Below, piece by piece: positions 7,174 through 16,074 of a DNA stretch of 46,014 bases; positions within the stretch are counted from its first letter, which is position 1, and each line of letters opens with the position of its first letter. Source of the DNA: Rhodospirillales bacterium (GTDB lineage: Bacteria > Pseudomonadota > Alphaproteobacteria > ATCC43930 > CGMCC-115725). The translations under genes and the position numbers were made by a program. The stretch spans positions 1-46,014 of the forward strand of contig CANJCB010000032.1 of assembly GCA_947473305.1 (NCBI GenBank), written 5' to 3'. Below the pieces are notes generated by a model. It saw only the letters and a list, made by a program, of their open reading frames with translations, ran no database searches and was not told where the DNA came from.

Positions 7174-7602
7174 ATGAAAAAGATCATCCACAATCCGATG
7201 GAACTGGCCGCACCGGTCGGACACTTCGATCGCGCCGTGCGCTTCGGCGACTGGTTCTTCATTTCGGGCACCTCGGCCCTGACCAATGTCTCGGGATCGA
7301 TGAGGGACCGCCGCCTGGTCCAGGGTATCGAGGCCCAGACCCACGAGACCCTCGACAATATCGACCTGGTCCTCAAATCGGCGGGGGGCGCCCTCACGCA
7401 GATCTATGAACTTCGAGTGATCCTGAGACGGCGAACCGATTTCGTGATCGTGGATCGGATCCTGCAAGAACGGTTGCCGGAGAAAGGTTTCATCTGTCAT
7501 GCCTACGAGGGCATCCTGCTCCATCCGGAGATGGAATTGGAAATCGAAGCCAAGGCCTACCTCGGGCCTATCGAGGCCATCGAGCGGGTCGGCCGCCCCT
7601 AG
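7174..7602 (+). CDS. RidA family protein
   Basis: The 142-residue product follows the RidA/YjgF/UK114 pattern: VGHFDRAVRFGDWFFISGTSAL, then a QTHETLDNIDLVLKSAGG helix and a C-terminal MELEIEAKAYLGP strand. Family members hydrolyse reactive enamine/imine intermediates made by PLP enzymes, or act as related deaminases. The chosen ATG is 18 bases inside a longer open frame and follows an AGGATAGGG ribosome-binding region. The usual catalytic Arg region of true RidA (C/R near the end) is not clearly conserved, so this is probably a divergent subfamily. It is divergent to the asparaginase gene, which suggests a shared amino-nitrogen role. Confidence 0.8.
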   Translation: MKKIIHNPMELAAPVGHFDRAVRFGDWFFISGTSALTNVSGSMRDRRLVQGIEAQTHETLDNIDLVLKSAGGALTQIYELRVILRRRTDFVIVDRILQERLPEKGFICHAYEGILLHPEMELEIEAKAYLGPIEAIERVGRP

Positions 7603-7719
7603 AAGATGTAACGGGACGGTTCAGTTCAGATCACGATTTTGTGTACAATCGATAGCGAGGATGTTGAAACAAAAGGCGTCCTAGAATAAGGGCTGTCACC
7701 TTCGCTCAGGAGATGCCCG

Positions 7720-7956
7720 ATGACGCGGGAACGCAAAACCATCGCTACGAACGGTCCCGTCACCTTGGTGGAAGTCCGGGTGCAGTCCGAAGGCGCCAAA
7801 CCGGCGGTTGCCTATATGGTCATGAGTTCGCTGACCGATGCGGTCGCTTCGACCATGTATCGGGTCACCGCCCATCGGCTCTTCCATGACTGGGTCGCCA
7901 ACGGGGGTATGCCCCTCGCCGCTAACTCTGGGTCTCGTCGAGCAGAACCAGCTTGA
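7720..7956 (+). CDS. Hypothetical protein overlapping the 3' end of rnd
   Basis: A 78-residue frame with a good ribosome-binding site (AGGAGA, 6 bases before ATG). It reads a plausible small soluble protein: [16 protein letters not shown] strand, then [20 protein letters not shown] helix. The last 35 bases run antisense into rnd, and the C-terminal residues encoded there (after about residue 67) look like shadow sequence. The family was not recognised. The well-placed ribosome-binding site is the best argument that it is real. Confidence 0.45.
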   Translation: MTRERKTIATNGPVTLVEVRVQSEGAKPAVAYMVMSSLTDAVASTMYRVTAHRLFHDWVANGGMPLAANSGSRRAEPA

Positions 7957-9085
7957 TCCGCTTGCCGGCGGCGGTCATGGCGAGCCGGCCGTGTTTCAGG
8001 TCCAGCGCGGCGTTGCCGAAGAGTTCCTGACGCCAGCCCGAGAGGGCCCGCACCGGGGCGGTGTCGGAACTGGCGATCATCTCCAGGTCTTCGGCGCTGG
8101 CGACGAGCTTTTGGGCGACGCCATGCTCTTCGCATCGCATTTTCAGCAAGACGCGCATGAGGTCCACCAGGGGGCCAAGACCGGGCGGCGGATCGCGCCG
8201 TGCCGGCGGCTCCGGATAGTCGTTTTCGGGTATCGCCAGCACGCGTTCCACGATGCCGAGAATCTCGGCGCCCGCGCGACTTTCCGCATAGCCCTTGCCC
8301 AGGCCGCGGCTGCGGGCCAGGTCGTCGATGTTTTTCGGCGCATGGGACGCGATTTCGAGGATGGACTCGTCGCGGATCACCCGATTGCGAGGCAGATTGC
8401 GCTGCTGCGCCATGGTTTCGCGCCAAGCCGCCAGTTCCTTGAGAAGGGCGAAGGCGCGCCGATTGCCGCTGCGCGTCTTGAAGCGCATCCAGGCGTCTGC
8501 CGGATCCTGCTTATAAGTGGCTGGATCGGTAAGTTCCGCCATTTCCTCCTCGACCCAGGACGCCCGGCCTTCCCGTTCCAGCCGGGCCTGCAACTTTTCA
8601 TGGACGGTGCGCAGCGGGATCACATCCGCCAAGGCATAGGTAAGTTGGCGGTCGGTCAGAGGACGATGCGCCCAGTCGGTGAAGCGGGAAGACTTGTCGA
8701 TACGCGCCCCGGCGAGCTTGCTTGCCAGCGCTTCGTAGCTCACCGCTTCGCCGAAACCGCAGACCATGGCCGCGACCTGGGTATCGGTGAGCGGCGTCGG
8801 CACTTCTCCCGTGAGATTGTAGAAGATCTCGATATCCTGCCGGGCCGCATGGAAGACCTTCAGGATATTCTTGTTCGCCATGAGCTTCAGGAGAGGCTCC
8901 AGCGATATCCCCGGCGCCAGCGGATCGATTGCCGCCGCCTCGTCGGGTCCTGCGACCTGGACCAGGCAAAGCTGCGGAAAATAGGTCCGGTCGCGCATGA
9001 ATTCGGTGTCGACCGTGACGAACGCTGCGTCCGTCTGACGGTCGCAGAAAGCTGCGAGCGCAGCAGTGTCAGCGATCAAGGTCAT
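7922..9085 (-). CDS. rnd: Ribonuclease D
   Basis: The 387-residue protein has a DEDDy 3'-5' exonuclease domain: D26 and E28 in VDTEF, D84 in [11 protein letters not shown]150 and D154 in LTYALADV. An HRDC RNA/DNA-binding domain follows at about residues 205-290. A second HRDC-like C-terminal region ends the protein. RNase D trims the 3' ends of tRNA precursors and other small stable RNAs in the cytoplasm. The length matches the family. Start is at the ATG before TLIADTAAL; the ribosome-binding site is weak. It is divergent from aspS (117 bases apart), which links tRNA maturation with charging. Confidence 0.95.
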   Translation of the reverse strand: MTLIADTAALAAFCDRQTDAAFVTVDTEFMRDRTYFPQLCLVQVAGPDEAAAIDPLAPGISLEPLLKLMANKNILKVFHAARQDIEIFYNLTGEVPTPLTDTQVAAMVCGFGEAVSYEALASKLAGARIDKSSRFTDWAHRPLTDRQLTYALADVIPLRTVHEKLQARLEREGRASWVEEEMAELTDPATYKQDPADAWMRFKTRSGNRRAFALLKELAAWRETMAQQRNLPRNRVIRDESILEIASHAPKNIDDLARSRGLGKGYAESRAGAEILGIVERVLAIPENDYPEPPARRDPPPGLGPLVDLMRVLLKMRCEEHGVAQKLVASAEDLEMIASSDTAPVRALSGWRQELFGNAALDLKHGRLAMTAAGKRIKLVLLDETQS

Positions 9086-9202
9086 GATCCTGCTATAACA
9101 TGCCGATCGGCCCGCAGGAATGGCGGCGACGACTGCTTGACAAAAGCCGGGGTTCCGTGCGCTTTTCCGGCCTCTCTATCTAGCAAAACCGAGCCTTACC
9201 AG

Positions 9203-10987
9203 ATGTCGATGCACGCCTATCGAACCCATAGCTGCGGCGCGCTCCGTCTTACGGATGCGGGCCAGACCGTGCGGATTTCCGGCTGGGTCCACCGCAGCCG
9301 CGACCATGGACAGCTCCTGTTTGTCGATCTGCGCGATCATTATGGGCTGACCCAATGCGTGATCGACAGTTCGAGCCCGCTCTTTGCCGTGGCGAGTGGT
9401 CTGCGGCTCGAAAGCGTCCTGACCGTGACCGGCAAGGTGGTGAAACGCTCGCCTGAGACGGTCAACGCGAAGCTCCCCAGCGGCGAGATCGAGATCCAGA
9501 TCGACGAGCTGATCGTTCAGTCGGTCTCGGAAACCCTGCCGTTCCCGGTCAATGCGGATGCCGACTATCCCGAGGACATGCGGTTGAAGTACCGCTTCCT
9601 CGATCTGCGCCGCGAAGGCGTGCATGCCAATATCATCCTCCGGTCCAAGGTCATCGCCTCGATCCGCCAGCGGATGATCGACCAGGGCTTCACCGAGTTC
9701 CAGACGCCGATCCTGACCGCGAGTTCGCCCGAGGGCGCGCGCGACTATCTGGTGCCGAGCCGGCTTCATCCCGGCACCTTCTATGCGCTGCCCCAGGCGC
9801 CGCAGCAGTTCAAGCAATTGCTGATGGTCGCGGGCTTCGACCGCTATTTCCAGATCGCGCCTTGCTTCCGCGACGAGGCGAGCCGCGCGGACCGCTCGCC
9901 CGGCGAGTTCTACCAGCTCGATTTTGAGATGTCCTTCGTCACCCAGGACGATGTCTTCGCGGCCATCGAGCCGGTTCTGGCCGGCGTCTTCGAGGAATTC
10001 GGGCGCGACCGCAAGGTGACGCCCCCGCCGTTTCCCCGCATCACCTATGACGACGCCCTGCTGAAATACGGCAGCGACAAGCCGGACCTGCGCAATCCCA
10101 TCGTCATCGCCGATGTCAGCGAGGTTTTCGCCGGTTCCGGTTTCGCGGTCTTCTCGAACGCCGTGGCCGATGGCGGCGTGGTACGAGCGATCCCGGCGCC
10201 GGGGGCTTCCTCGCGGCCGCGCAGCTTCTTCGACAAGCTCAACGACTGGGCGCGGGAACAGGGTGCGCCTGGGCTCGGCTATGTGGTTTTTGCGGAAGGG
10301 GGGGCCAAGGGTCCCATCGCCAAGTTCCTGGACGCCCCGCGGCTCGACCTCTTGAAGAAGCTTTCCGGAGCGGGCGAGGGGGATGCGGTCTTCTTCGTCT
10401 GCGACAAGAAGGCGGCAGCGGCGAAGCTGGCCGGGCAGGCGCGGCTGAGAATTGGAAACGAACTCGGCCTCAATGCCGAGGGCGAGTTCCGCATGTGCTG
10501 GATCGTCGATTTCCCCATGTACGAGCGCAATGAGGACACCGGCCAGATTGAGTTCAGCCACAACCCCTTCTCAATGCCCCAGGGAGGCCTCGACGCGCTC
10601 CTCAACCAGGATCCGCTGACCATCAAGGCTTACCAATACGACATCGTCTGCAACGGGGTCGAACTGTCCTCGGGCGCGATCCGGAACCATCTTCCGGAGA
10701 TCATGTACAAGGCCTTCGAGATCGCGGGCTACCCCAATTCGGAAGTCGAGTCCCGCTTTGGCGGCATGCTCAACGCGTTCAAATATGGCGCTCCGCCTCA
10801 CGGGGGCTCGGCGCCGGGTATCGATCGCATCGTCATGCTGCTTGCCGATACGCCGAATATCCGCGAGATCGTGGCCTTCCCGATGAACCAGCAGGCCCAG
10901 GATCTGTTGATGCAGGCTCCGGCTCCGGTGCCGATGGAGCGGCTGCGGGAACTTCATATCCGGGTGCAATTGCCGCCCAAATCCTGA
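9203..10987 (+). CDS. aspS: Aspartyl-tRNA synthetase
   Basis: A 594-residue class II synthetase that charges tRNA with aspartate. The N-terminal OB-fold anticodon-binding domain is at about 5-110 ([14 protein letters not shown], then [14 protein letters not shown]). Motif 2 contains FRDE at 222-225 followed by [13 protein letters not shown]. Between motifs 2 and 3 lies the bacterial GAD insertion. Motif 3 has [13 protein letters not shown] around 534-546. Length fits bacterial AspRS. Whether it also charges tRNA-Asn cannot be told from sequence here. The frame is open far upstream, but similarity starts at MHAYRTHS, so ATG 9203 or 9209 is the start. No good ribosome-binding site is seen. Confidence 0.97.
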   Translation: MSMHAYRTHSCGALRLTDAGQTVRISGWVHRSRDHGQLLFVDLRDHYGLTQCVIDSSSPLFAVASGLRLESVLTVTGKVVKRSPETVNAKLPSGEIEIQIDELIVQSVSETLPFPVNADADYPEDMRLKYRFLDLRREGVHANIILRSKVIASIRQRMIDQGFTEFQTPILTASSPEGARDYLVPSRLHPGTFYALPQAPQQFKQLLMVAGFDRYFQIAPCFRDEASRADRSPGEFYQLDFEMSFVTQDDVFAAIEPVLAGVFEEFGRDRKVTPPPFPRITYDDALLKYGSDKPDLRNPIVIADVSEVFAGSGFAVFSNAVADGGVVRAIPAPGASSRPRSFFDKLNDWAREQGAPGLGYVVFAEGGAKGPIAKFLDAPRLDLLKKLSGAGEGDAVFFVCDKKAAAAKLAGQARLRIGNELGLNAEGEFRMCWIVDFPMYERNEDTGQIEFSHNPFSMPQGGLDALLNQDPLTIKAYQYDIVCNGVELSSGAIRNHLPEIMYKAFEIAGYPNSEVESRFGGMLNAFKYGAPPHGGSAPGIDRIVMLLADTPNIREIVAFPMNQQAQDLLMQAPAPVPMERLRELHIRVQLPPKS

Positions 10988-11024
10988 TAAGGAAATCTCA
11001 AAATTCCTGATGTGATATCAGGAT
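10981..11024 (+). other. Alternative hairpins at the aspS 3' end
   Basis: The arm TATCAGGAT (11016-11024) can pair with ATCCTGATA (10981-10989), which includes the aspS stop codon. Its core can also pair with TCCTGAT (11005-11011). The two stems exclude each other. No T-tract follows, so this may be a Rho-type or stability structure rather than an intrinsic terminator. Confidence 0.4.
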
Positions 11025-11121
11025 TCGTGCGAGGCGCTGTTATCGCTTGAGCGGACGAATACTTGTGTTTTCCCGGTAACTCCCCCAGAATCACTCGGTT
11101 GGGTGAGGGGGAGTGCTGAGG

Positions 11122-11589
11122 ATGCGTGCTGCCTGGTCGATCGCAGCGTCGATTCTCTTAAGTGGATGCGTGCCGCCGGTCGTTTCGATGGCCTCATATG
11201 TGGCCGATGGCGCAACCTATGTCGTGACCGGCAAAACCATGAGCGATCATGGCATGAGCGCCGCGACCGGCCACGATTGCTCGATCATTCGGAATTTCAA
11301 GGCGGAAGGGCCGATCTGCTTGGATGAGATCGCGCAACGTCAGGATCCGGCTCCGGTCGATTCCGGCACGCACAGGCCTGTGCTTGCGAACCGGGATCGT
11401 TACATAACCCTCGGCAGTTTCGCCAATCTCGACAATGCGAACCGGCTGGCCCGGGTGTTCGCGGCTTTCGCCTCGACGGTGACGGCCGTCGATGTGGGCG
11501 GCAAACATTATCATCGGGTGGTGGCAGGGCCGCTCACCGCGGAGGAAGCTTCCACGGTGAAAGCGCGCCTGGCGGAGCGCTCGACTTAA
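11122..11589 (+). CDS. SPOR-domain lipoprotein
   Basis: A 155-residue protein with a lipoprotein signal: MRAAWS, a hydrophobic stretch and lipobox LSGC with C16 as the lipidation site. The C-terminal 70 residues (RYITLGSFANLDNANRLARVF to a VVAGPL strand) form a SPOR domain, which binds denuded peptidoglycan, often at the division site. It is likely anchored in the outer membrane facing the periplasm. An earlier GTG at 11113 is possible, but GGGGGAG is spaced 9 bases from the ATG at 11122 and directly abuts the GTG. It converges with the diguanylate cyclase gene 8 bases downstream. Confidence 0.8.
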   Translation: MRAAWSIAASILLSGCVPPVVSMASYVADGATYVVTGKTMSDHGMSAATGHDCSIIRNFKAEGPICLDEIAQRQDPAPVDSGTHRPVLANRDRYITLGSFANLDNANRLARVFAAFASTVTAVDVGGKHYHRVVAGPLTAEEASTVKARLAERST

Positions 11590-11597
11590 ATTTCCGC

Positions 11598-12290
11598 TCA
11601 GCCGGCGGCTGCGCGCAGCGCCCGGCGGTTGTGCTTGTCCGAGTACATCGCAGCATCGGCCTGGGCCAAAAGATCCTGCAGCGCCTCGCTGCCATCGAAG
11701 GTCGTGAGCCCGATGCTGGCGCCGAGCATTGGCCGGCCATCAGCCACCGGGAGGGTCAGGGCCTCGATCGCCTTGACGAGGCAAGTCGCCTTGCGGCGCG
11801 CGGTTGCCAGGGTGGTTGCCGGCAGGACCAGCGCGAATTCGTCGCCGCCAAGCCGAGCCACCGTATCCGTACCCCGGACCTTGCGCATCATGAGGGCCGT
11901 CACCTGACGGAGGATTTCGTCGCCGGCGTTGTGGCCGAAACTGTCGTTCACGCCCTTGAAGCCGTCGAGATCGACCATCGCAAGTACGCCGCCGATGCCG
12001 CTGCGCCTTGCGTTGGAGAGAGCCTTGCCCAGGTCCGCGATGAGACCGCGCCGATTGACGGCGCCGGTGAGTTCGTCGGTGACGGAAAGGCTTTCGAGAT
12101 GGAGGAGGCGCGCCTGGAGATCGGCCACGCGCTTTTCGGCGGTGGCCGCGGCGGCGAGCGCCCAATCCAGCAGAGTGGATTTTGCCGGGGCGGCGGCGCG
12201 CAGCGGCACGATCTTCGCACTGGGGCGAGAGATCCTGTTATCCGAGGCGGCGTCGGCCAGTAACTGAAGTTCCGCAAAGGGGGGCATCAT
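11598..12290 (-). CDS. Diguanylate cyclase (GGDEF domain)
   Basis: About 230 residues: an N-terminal region with a short coiled-coil-like helix (residues 48-68) and one GGDEF domain. The catalytic signature GGDEF is intact at 148-152. An inhibitory-site RGTD stands exactly five residues before it, so the enzyme should make cyclic di-GMP and be feedback inhibited. Other expected motifs are present: LSVTDELTGAVNRRG and FKGVNDSFGHNAGDEIL. No membrane segment is visible. A longer frame would use TTG at 12326, but GGAGGA directly precedes ATG-ATG at 12290/12287, which is taken as the start. The input signal is unknown. Confidence 0.88.
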   Translation of the reverse strand: MMPPFAELQLLADAASDNRISRPSAKIVPLRAAAPAKSTLLDWALAAAATAEKRVADLQARLLHLESLSVTDELTGAVNRRGLIADLGKALSNARRSGIGGVLAMVDLDGFKGVNDSFGHNAGDEILRQVTALMMRKVRGTDTVARLGGDEFALVLPATTLATARRKATCLVKAIEALTLPVADGRPMLGASIGLTTFDGSEALQDLLAQADAAMYSDKHNRRALRAAAG

Positions 12291-12541
12291 TCCTCCGCAA
12301 GCAAGGGCGTGCCAGCCATTGAGCAAGAGCTATGCCAGCGCTGAATCGCTTGGAAATGCTGGGCTTTTCGACCAAGGCGGGAGAGGTGGGAAGCATCTTT
12401 CCTGCCGGTCGGAAAGAAATGCCGGGCATTGGCGGTGCGGGCCTTGCCGAGTGAGGCAACTATCGTCCCCCGTTGAAGCGTGACATACTCGGACGCATAT
12501 CATCGTTCTGGTGCAACACGCCTTTTGCAGGATTCTGCCCT

Positions 12542-13354
12542 ATGCCGGTTCGGCTCGGCCGCGCTCTCAGCCTCACGCTCCTGGTCCTCGCTTCTTCCGC
12601 ATCGCTTGCCGCCGCGGCGGAGATTTCTCCCCATCGCGCGCTCTACAGCATGTCGCTCCAGTCGGCGAAGGCGAACAGCGGCGTGGTGGCCGCTACCGGG
12701 GCCATGACCTATGAGTGGGGCGAGACTTGCGATGGCTGGACCATCGTCCAGCGCTTCCGGCTCAACATGCAGTATTCCGAGCAGGACCCGGTCGATCTGA
12801 CCTCGAGCCTGGTGACCTGGGAATCGAAGGACGGCGTGCGTTACCGCTTTAACGAGCGCCGCGCGCGCAACGGCGAAGTCGATGAAGACATAAAGGGCGA
12901 CGCCACCCTCGCTTCCGATGGACAAGGGGGAACGGCCCGTTTTACCAAGCCCGAGCCGTCGGAAGTGCAATTGCCGCCGGGCACGCTCTTTCCCACCGCT
13001 CACACTCTCCTGCTGATCGACCATGGGCTCGCGGGAGAGAACTTCATCGTCCGTAACGTCTTCGATGGAGCCAGCGTCGACAACGCGTCCCAGGTCACGG
13101 CCGTGATGGCGGAGAAGGAAGGGGAGGCGGCCACCGCTTCCACGAAAATCGACAGCCCGCTCCTGAAGCGGCCTTCCTGGCGCACGCGGCTTGCGTTCTT
13201 CCCGGCGGACAGCAAGGCCGACCATCCGGACTACGAACTGGGCATGCGCCTCCTGGATAACGGCGTTTCCAGCGAGATGTCGCTCGATTACGGCGATTAC
13301 GCCATCCGCGCGAAGCTCGACAAGATCGAAGCCCTGCCGAAACCCAATTGCTGA
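12542..13354 (+). CDS. EipB-family periplasmic protein (DUF1849)
   Basis: A 270-residue protein with a Sec signal peptide (hydrophobic 9-25, ending AAAAE). The mature sequence follows the DUF1849/EipB pattern: SPHRALYSMSLQSA, TYEWGETCDGWTIVQRF, and a long beta-rich chain ending KPNC. EipB of Brucella is a periplasmic beta-spiral protein needed for cell envelope integrity. C63 and the final C270 match the position of the disulfide pair described for that family. The start at MPVRLGRAL gives a normal signal peptide; a longer frame begins at 12473. It converges with dinB three bases downstream of its stop. Confidence 0.88.
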   Translation: MPVRLGRALSLTLLVLASSASLAAAAEISPHRALYSMSLQSAKANSGVVAATGAMTYEWGETCDGWTIVQRFRLNMQYSEQDPVDLTSSLVTWESKDGVRYRFNERRARNGEVDEDIKGDATLASDGQGGTARFTKPEPSEVQLPPGTLFPTAHTLLLIDHGLAGENFIVRNVFDGASVDNASQVTAVMAEKEGEAATASTKIDSPLLKRPSWRTRLAFFPADSKADHPDYELGMRLLDNGVSSEMSLDYGDYAIRAKLDKIEALPKPNC

Positions 13355-13357
13355 CGG

Positions 13358-14611
13358 CTATTTAGGCCCGCGCTGGACAAGGCCGGCTCCCAGCCGGTCG
13401 CGCACGGCGTCCAGCGCGCGGTCGAGGCGGGCATCCCGCGAGGGAGCCGCTTCAAAGAGGTCGGGCAGGTCGGCTTGGCTTTGGTCGACCAGCCCCTCGG
13501 CGCCGATCCCGATCAAGCGGAACTCCCGTCCATCCGCCTCGACCTCAAGCAAGGGCAGGGCGGCGCGATAAAGGATTTCCCCGGCCTGCGTCGGCTTGGC
13601 GAGCTGACGGCTGCGATTGATCGTCTGGAAGTCGGCGGTCTTCAGCTTGAGCGCCACTCCTGAGGCGCCTCGCCCCGCATTCCGCAGCCGCTCCGCCACC
13701 CGTTCGGACAGAGGATGAAGGATACGCGCCAATTCGCCGGCATCCGAGATATCCGTGTTGAAAGTCGTTTCCGCCGAGATGCTTTTTGCCGGCGCGTCGG
13801 GCGTGACCGTCCTGTCGTCCTCGCCGCGGGCGAAGCGATAGAGACGGCGCCCGATCGCGCCATAGCGCGCGCTGAGATCGCGCTCGGTGTAATCCAGAAG
13901 CTGGCCTATGACCGAAATTCCGTCCCGCGCCAGCCGCTGCTGCAGCGCCGCGCCCACGCCCCAGATCAGCGAGACCGGCTTGGGCGACAGGAATTGAACC
14001 GCCTCGCCCCTGCCGATCACCGCAAATCCGCGCGGCTTGTCGAGGTCCGAGGCGACCTTCGCCAGAAACTTGTTGTAGCTGAGGCCGATCGACGCGGTGA
14101 TGCCCAGCTGCTGCTCGATTCGCTTCACGAGCAGGCTGAGCGTTCGCGCGGCCGGTCCTTGATGCAGCTTTTCCGTTCCCGAGAGATCGAGGAAGGCTTC
14201 GTCGATGGAGAGAGGTTCCACCAGCGGCGTCGTTTCCAGCATCAATTGGCGCACTTGCCGGCCGACGGTTCGGTATTTCGCCATATCGGGCTTGATCACG
14301 ACCGCGTCGGGGCAGGCCTTCAGAGCTTTGAACATCGGCATGGCCGACCGCACGCCGGAAAGCCGTGCCACATAGCAGCAGGCCGCCACCACGCCACGAT
14401 GCCCGCCGCCGACTATCACGGGGCGGTTGAGAAGGGCTGGGTTGTCCCGCTTCTCGACCGTCGCATAGAAGGCGTCGCAGTCGATATGGGCAAGCGTAAG
14501 GGCCTCGAGTTCGGCATGGGACTTGAACCGGGGCGATCCGCAGGAGGCGCAGCGCCTGTCCACAGGTGGGGTTTCCGTCAGCACCCCGCAATCCCGGCAC
14601 AGGGTCGTCAT
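13358..14611 (-). CDS. dinB: DNA polymerase IV (Y family)
   Basis: A 417-residue translesion polymerase. An N-terminal extension carries a CRDC...CASC pair (C5, C8, C21, C24), a zinc-finger-like feature common in alphaproteobacterial DinB. The palm follows with D44 in AHIDCDAFYA, and D137-E138 in LSIDEAFLDL. The little finger lies at about 290-400. It copies past damaged template and raises mutation under stress. Start is the ATG at 14611, which overlaps the stop of the ROK kinase gene (ATGA), so the two are translationally coupled. The frame is open further upstream but reads into the kinase gene. Confidence 0.95.
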   Translation of the reverse strand: MTTLCRDCGVLTETPPVDRRCASCGSPRFKSHAELEALTLAHIDCDAFYATVEKRDNPALLNRPVIVGGGHRGVVAACCYVARLSGVRSAMPMFKALKACPDAVVIKPDMAKYRTVGRQVRQLMLETTPLVEPLSIDEAFLDLSGTEKLHQGPAARTLSLLVKRIEQQLGITASIGLSYNKFLAKVASDLDKPRGFAVIGRGEAVQFLSPKPVSLIWGVGAALQQRLARDGISVIGQLLDYTERDLSARYGAIGRRLYRFARGEDDRTVTPDAPAKSISAETTFNTDISDAGELARILHPLSERVAERLRNAGRGASGVALKLKTADFQTINRSRQLAKPTQAGEILYRAALPLLEVEADGREFRLIGIGAEGLVDQSQADLPDLFEAAPSRDARLDRALDAVRDRLGAGLVQRGPK

Positions 14612-15522
14612 GAGAGCGGCCATAGCCAGGCCGCGCCCCGGACGCCGCTCGACGCACCATGTATCGGTTTGGCGAGTCGTGTCGCCACCTGGTCGGAGAA
14701 CACATAGGACGCCCAAAGGCGCGGCACTTCCCGATAAAGCCCGTCGATCTGTCCCACGCCGCCGCCCAACACGATGACATGCGGGTCGATAAGGTTGATC
14801 ACGGTCGCGAGGCTGCGCGCAAGCCGGTCCGCATATCTCGCCAAGGTGGCCTGTGCTTTCGGATCGCCCGCTTCCGCCTGGGCGGCGATGTCTTCCGCAT
14901 TCTGGCGAGCGCCGCCATGGTGCAGGTGGTCGGCGGCCAGTCCTGGCCCTGACAGAAAGGTCTCGATACAGCCTTGCTTACCGCAATAGCAGGCAGGCCC
15001 GGGCCGTTCGTCTTCGCGGGGCCAGGGCAGGGGGGAATGCCCCCACTCCCCGGCGATGGCATTGGGACCGGCCAGCAACCGGCCGTTCACGACGATGCCC
15101 CCGCCGACACCCGTTCCGAGAATGGCACCGAAAACGGTTGGCGCGCCGGCTGCGGCGCCGTCGCTCGCTTCCGACAAGGCAAGGCAATCGGCGTCATTGG
15201 CGAAGCGGATCGGCCGCCCGATTCTCGCTTCCAGATCAAGGTGAAAGGACTTCCCGTTGAGCCAAGTGGAATTGGCGTTCTTGACGAGGCCTGAGGCGGG
15301 GGAGATCGCACCAGGCATCCCGACTCCGACGGTAGCACTTGTCCCGATCTCAGCTTCGAGCGCTCTCACCAGATCGTGAAGGACGGCTATCGTGCCGGGA
15401 TAGTCGTCGCGAGGGGTGGCAATTCGTCGCCGCGCGAGGATGTTGCCGCTGCCGCCAAGCGCCACGCCCTCGATCTTCGTGCCGCCCAGATCGATGCCGA
15501 TCCTTGGTTTGTCGCCGCTCAT
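14608..15522 (-). CDS. ROK family sugar kinase (fructokinase-like)
   Basis: A 304-residue ROK kinase. The ATP phosphate motif IGIDLGGTKIEG is at about 8-19, with a second GTGVGGGIVVNG loop at about 135-146. GEWGH and the zinc-binding CYCGKQGCIE motif (three Cys plus the GEWGH His) are complete. Such enzymes phosphorylate hexoses such as fructose, mannose or glucose, or N-acyl sugars, and this sequence resembles the Mak-type fructokinases most. The substrate is not certain. Its last four bases overlap the dinB start. No repressor HTH domain is present, so it is an enzyme and not a NagC-type regulator. Confidence 0.88.
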   Translation of the reverse strand: MSGDKPRIGIDLGGTKIEGVALGGSGNILARRRIATPRDDYPGTIAVLHDLVRALEAEIGTSATVGVGMPGAISPASGLVKNANSTWLNGKSFHLDLEARIGRPIRFANDADCLALSEASDGAAAGAPTVFGAILGTGVGGGIVVNGRLLAGPNAIAGEWGHSPLPWPREDERPGPACYCGKQGCIETFLSGPGLAADHLHHGGARQNAEDIAAQAEAGDPKAQATLARYADRLARSLATVINLIDPHVIVLGGGVGQIDGLYREVPRLWASYVFSDQVATRLAKPIHGASSGVRGAAWLWPLS

Positions 15523-15698
15523 GCGGATCTTTCCTCGGGCCTATTAAGCCGCTTACGAAATCTTAAGCCGGCACTTGTACTAGTGGTACGTGCTCCCCTT
15601 ATTGGGGAGGCGAGGGATGGTCTTTTTTGCCACGCCCCTTATACTGGCGGTGGTATGCTAGCCATCGAACCGTCACCGGTCCGCTGTAAGGAATTAGA

Positions 15699-16064
15699 AT
15701 GGCCAAGCGGGTTCTGATCGTCGAAGACAACGACCTGAATATGAAGCTCTTTCACGATCTTCTGGAAGCCCATGGCTATGACACGCTCCAGACGAAAGAC
15801 GGGATGGAGGCTTTAAAGCTCGCCCGGCAACATCATCCTGATCTGATCCTGATGGACATTCAACTGCCCGAGGTGTCGGGGCTTGAGGTCACCAAGTGGA
15901 TCAAGGAGGACGAGGTTCTGAGATCGATTCCGATCATCGCCGTCACGGCTTTTGCCATGAAGGGCGACGAGGAGAAGATTCGCGAGGGCGGCTGCGAGGC
16001 CTATATCGCGAAGCCGATTTCGGTCGCCTATTTCCTGAAAACCGTCGAGCGTTTTTTTAGCTGA
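15699..16064 (+). CDS. divK: Cell-cycle response regulator DivK
   Basis: A 121-residue stand-alone receiver. Pocket residues E9 and D10 (VLIVEDND), phosphoacceptor D53 in [14 protein letters not shown]83-type switch in IAVTAFAM and the K105-region AKPIS are in place. The sequence [15 protein letters not shown] is characteristic of DivK, which in Caulobacter and rhizobia binds the kinases DivJ, PleC and DivL to steer the CckA-CtrA cell-cycle relay. AAGGAA precedes the ATG. pleD follows after 10 bases, the usual alphaproteobacterial operon. A small CTCCCC/GGGGAG hairpin lies upstream at 15593-15609; its role is unclear. No CtrA box of normal spacing was found. Confidence 0.95.
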   Translation: MAKRVLIVEDNDLNMKLFHDLLEAHGYDTLQTKDGMEALKLARQHHPDLILMDIQLPEVSGLEVTKWIKEDEVLRSIPIIAVTAFAMKGDEEKIREGGCEAYIAKPISVAYFLKTVERFFS

Positions 16065-16074
16065 GTCAGGTTCC

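Noticed and set aside
7838-9202. Upstream part of the very long plus-strand frame that ends in aspS
   Set aside because: It is antisense to rnd, and AspRS similarity starts only at 9203-9209. The long frame is a GC-rich shadow.
9176-10561. 461-residue minus-strand frame opposite aspS
   Set aside because: Arg/Glu/Ala/Leu-rich shadow of the aspS codons; no ribosome-binding site or family pattern.
15544-15566. Two TTAA sites upstream of divK as a CtrA box
   Set aside because: The spacing between the two halves is 15 bases, not the 7 of the CtrA consensus.
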